This document shows positions 63,273-64,000 of a DNA stretch of 64,000 bases, one piece after another. A model generated the notes under the pieces. That model was not told where the DNA came from and searched no databases. It saw only the letters and a program-made list of their open reading frames with translations. The stretch comes from Megalopta genalis. Lineage: Eukaryota > Arthropoda > Insecta > Hymenoptera > Halictidae. How positions within the stretch are numbered: position 1 is the first letter of the stretch; the number at the start of each line of letters is the position of its first letter. The stretch spans positions 62,001 to 126,000 of the forward strand of contig NW_027476360.1 of assembly GCF_051020955.1 (NCBI RefSeq). The letters are read 5' to 3'. The translations under genes were made by a program, and so were the position numbers.

Positions 63273-64000
63273 TGCATATCACAAGTATTTGAAGCTAAAC
63301 CATTTGTTTCGCATGGATTCGAAGATAAGCCTCCTACTTCGCATTGATTTGAAGCTAAATCATGTGTTTCGCATGGATTTGAAGCTAACTCGTTTGTTTC
63401 GCATGCAGTTGAAGCTGAATCATGTATATCACAAGTATTTGCGGCTAAACCATTTGTTTCGCATGGATTCGAAGGTAACCCTTCTACTTCGCAGTGATTT
63501 TAATCTCAATCATGTGTTTAGCATGGGTTTGGATCTAACTCGTTTGTTTCGCCTGCATTTGAAGCTAAATCATGTATATCACAAGTATTTGAAGCTAAAC
63601 CATTTGTTTCGCATGGATTCGAAGATAAGCCTCCTACTTCGCATTGACTTGATACTAAATCATGTTTTTCGTTTGGACTTGAATCTAACTCGTTTGTTTA
63701 GCATGTTGTTGAAGCTAAATCATGTATATCACAAGTATTTGAAGCTAAACCATTTGTTTCGCATGGATTCGAAGATCAGCCTTCTACTTCGCATTGATTT
63801 GAAGCTAAATCATGTGTTTCGCATGGATTTGAAGCTAACTCGTTTGTTTCGCATGCTGTTGATGCTAAGTCATGTATATCACAAGTATTTGAAGCTAAAC
63901 CATTTGTTTCGCATGGATTCGAAGATAAGCCTCCTACGACGCATTGATTTGAAGCTAAATCATTTGTTCGCATGGACTTGAAGCTACCTCGTTTGTTTCG

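Larger units (their letters stand above)
52021..63990. repeat. Region with recurring 29-bp C monomers
   Basis: C monomers reading atcatgtgttcgcatgg, one t shorter than usual, occur near 52,021, 55,621, 55,951, 56,611, 57,721, 59,221, 59,971, 60,271, 60,721, 61,561, 62,311, 62,611, 63,061 and 63,961. I did not see this form before 52 kb. Repeated use of the same deletion marks it as an amplified variant, not independent loss. Confidence 0.82.
1..64000. repeat. Satellite array, 30-bp monomer in 150-bp pentamers, filling the whole window
   Basis: Every stretch can be read as successive units of about 30 bp that share a core close to tttcgcatgg followed by atttgaagct. Five monomer types recur in fixed order, so the strongest repeat period is 150 bp. 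Monomers start at position 1 and the pattern is still running at 64,000, so neither array edge is in the window. Register is kept for long distances and is changed by scattered 1-bp indels (29- or 31-bp monomers) and by occasional missing or doubled monomers. No unique sequence, transposon or recognisable gene interrupts it. The function is unknown. The size and hierarchy are those of eukaryotic satellite DNA; a centromeric or other heterochromatic location is inference. Confidence 0.97.
45131..64000. repeat. Array domain III
   Basis: The gattcccatgg A variant and the landmark module are absent. The ttcgcgttgac module is dense, with about 17 copies against about 9 in domain II. E/A junctions often read gtatttgcggctaaacc, and 29-bp C monomers become common after about 52 kb. 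Local tandem duplications of 450, 301 and 300 bp lie inside it. It holds no gene or unique sequence. The left edge is placed where the 450-bp duplication begins and is approximate. Confidence 0.75.

Noticed and set aside
1..64000. CRISPR array (30-bp repeats)
   Set aside because: There are no unique spacers; the supposed spacer is itself another copy of the repeat. No cas-like frame is present.
1..64000. Bacterial giant repeat protein or adhesin gene
   Set aside because: No frame stays open across even 3 kb, no non-repeat N- or C-terminal domain is present, and a 64-kb array of diverged 30-bp units is not typical of bacterial genomes.
1..64000. CENP-B box or telomere repeat
   Set aside because: The monomers share ttcg with the start of the CENP-B box, but the following cggg is absent from the consensus monomers. 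The unit does not resemble short G-rich telomere repeats.

Overview
The whole 64-kb window is one uninterrupted tandem-repeat (satellite) array. I found no gene, RNA gene, transposable element or unique sequence in it. The basic unit is about 30 bp. Five diverged monomer types (called A to E here) follow one another in order to make a 150-bp higher-order repeat. By length there are about 2,130 monomers and 427 pentamers. The array runs off both ends of the window. GC is about 37% by hand count on the five consensus monomers. An array of this size and layered structure points to a eukaryotic chromosome, probably heterochromatin such as a centromeric, pericentromeric or subtelomeric block. Nothing in the sequence identifies the species.

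Three domains can be told apart by diagnostic variants. Domain I (about 1-15,880) is rich in B monomers ending gattttaatct and A monomers starting aaactattcg. Domain II (about 15,881-45,130) has A monomers reading gattcccatgg and eight copies of a diverged 180-bp landmark module. Domain III (about 45,131-64,000) has lost both, is enriched for a module with ttcgcgttgac in the B position, and accumulates 29-bp C monomers.

Above the 150-bp level, the array is built from nested duplications. There are direct tandem duplications of 150, 299, 300, 301, 450, 690 and 1,230 bp. Larger copied blocks of 0.2-2.9 kb are displaced by about 1.0-9.5 kb. Copies share private single-base indels and junctions, which shows common descent. 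Several pairs show zero or one difference by eye, so they are recent, or could be assembly artefacts.

Long open frames exist on both strands (up to 741 codons on +, 280 on -). They follow from a 30-bp period (divisible by 3) with stop-free consensus monomers. Single-base indels and recurrent stops break every frame, so I annotate no CDS. The minus-strand frame does give a protein-like decapeptide with a cysteine every ten residues, reported as a finding and not as a gene.
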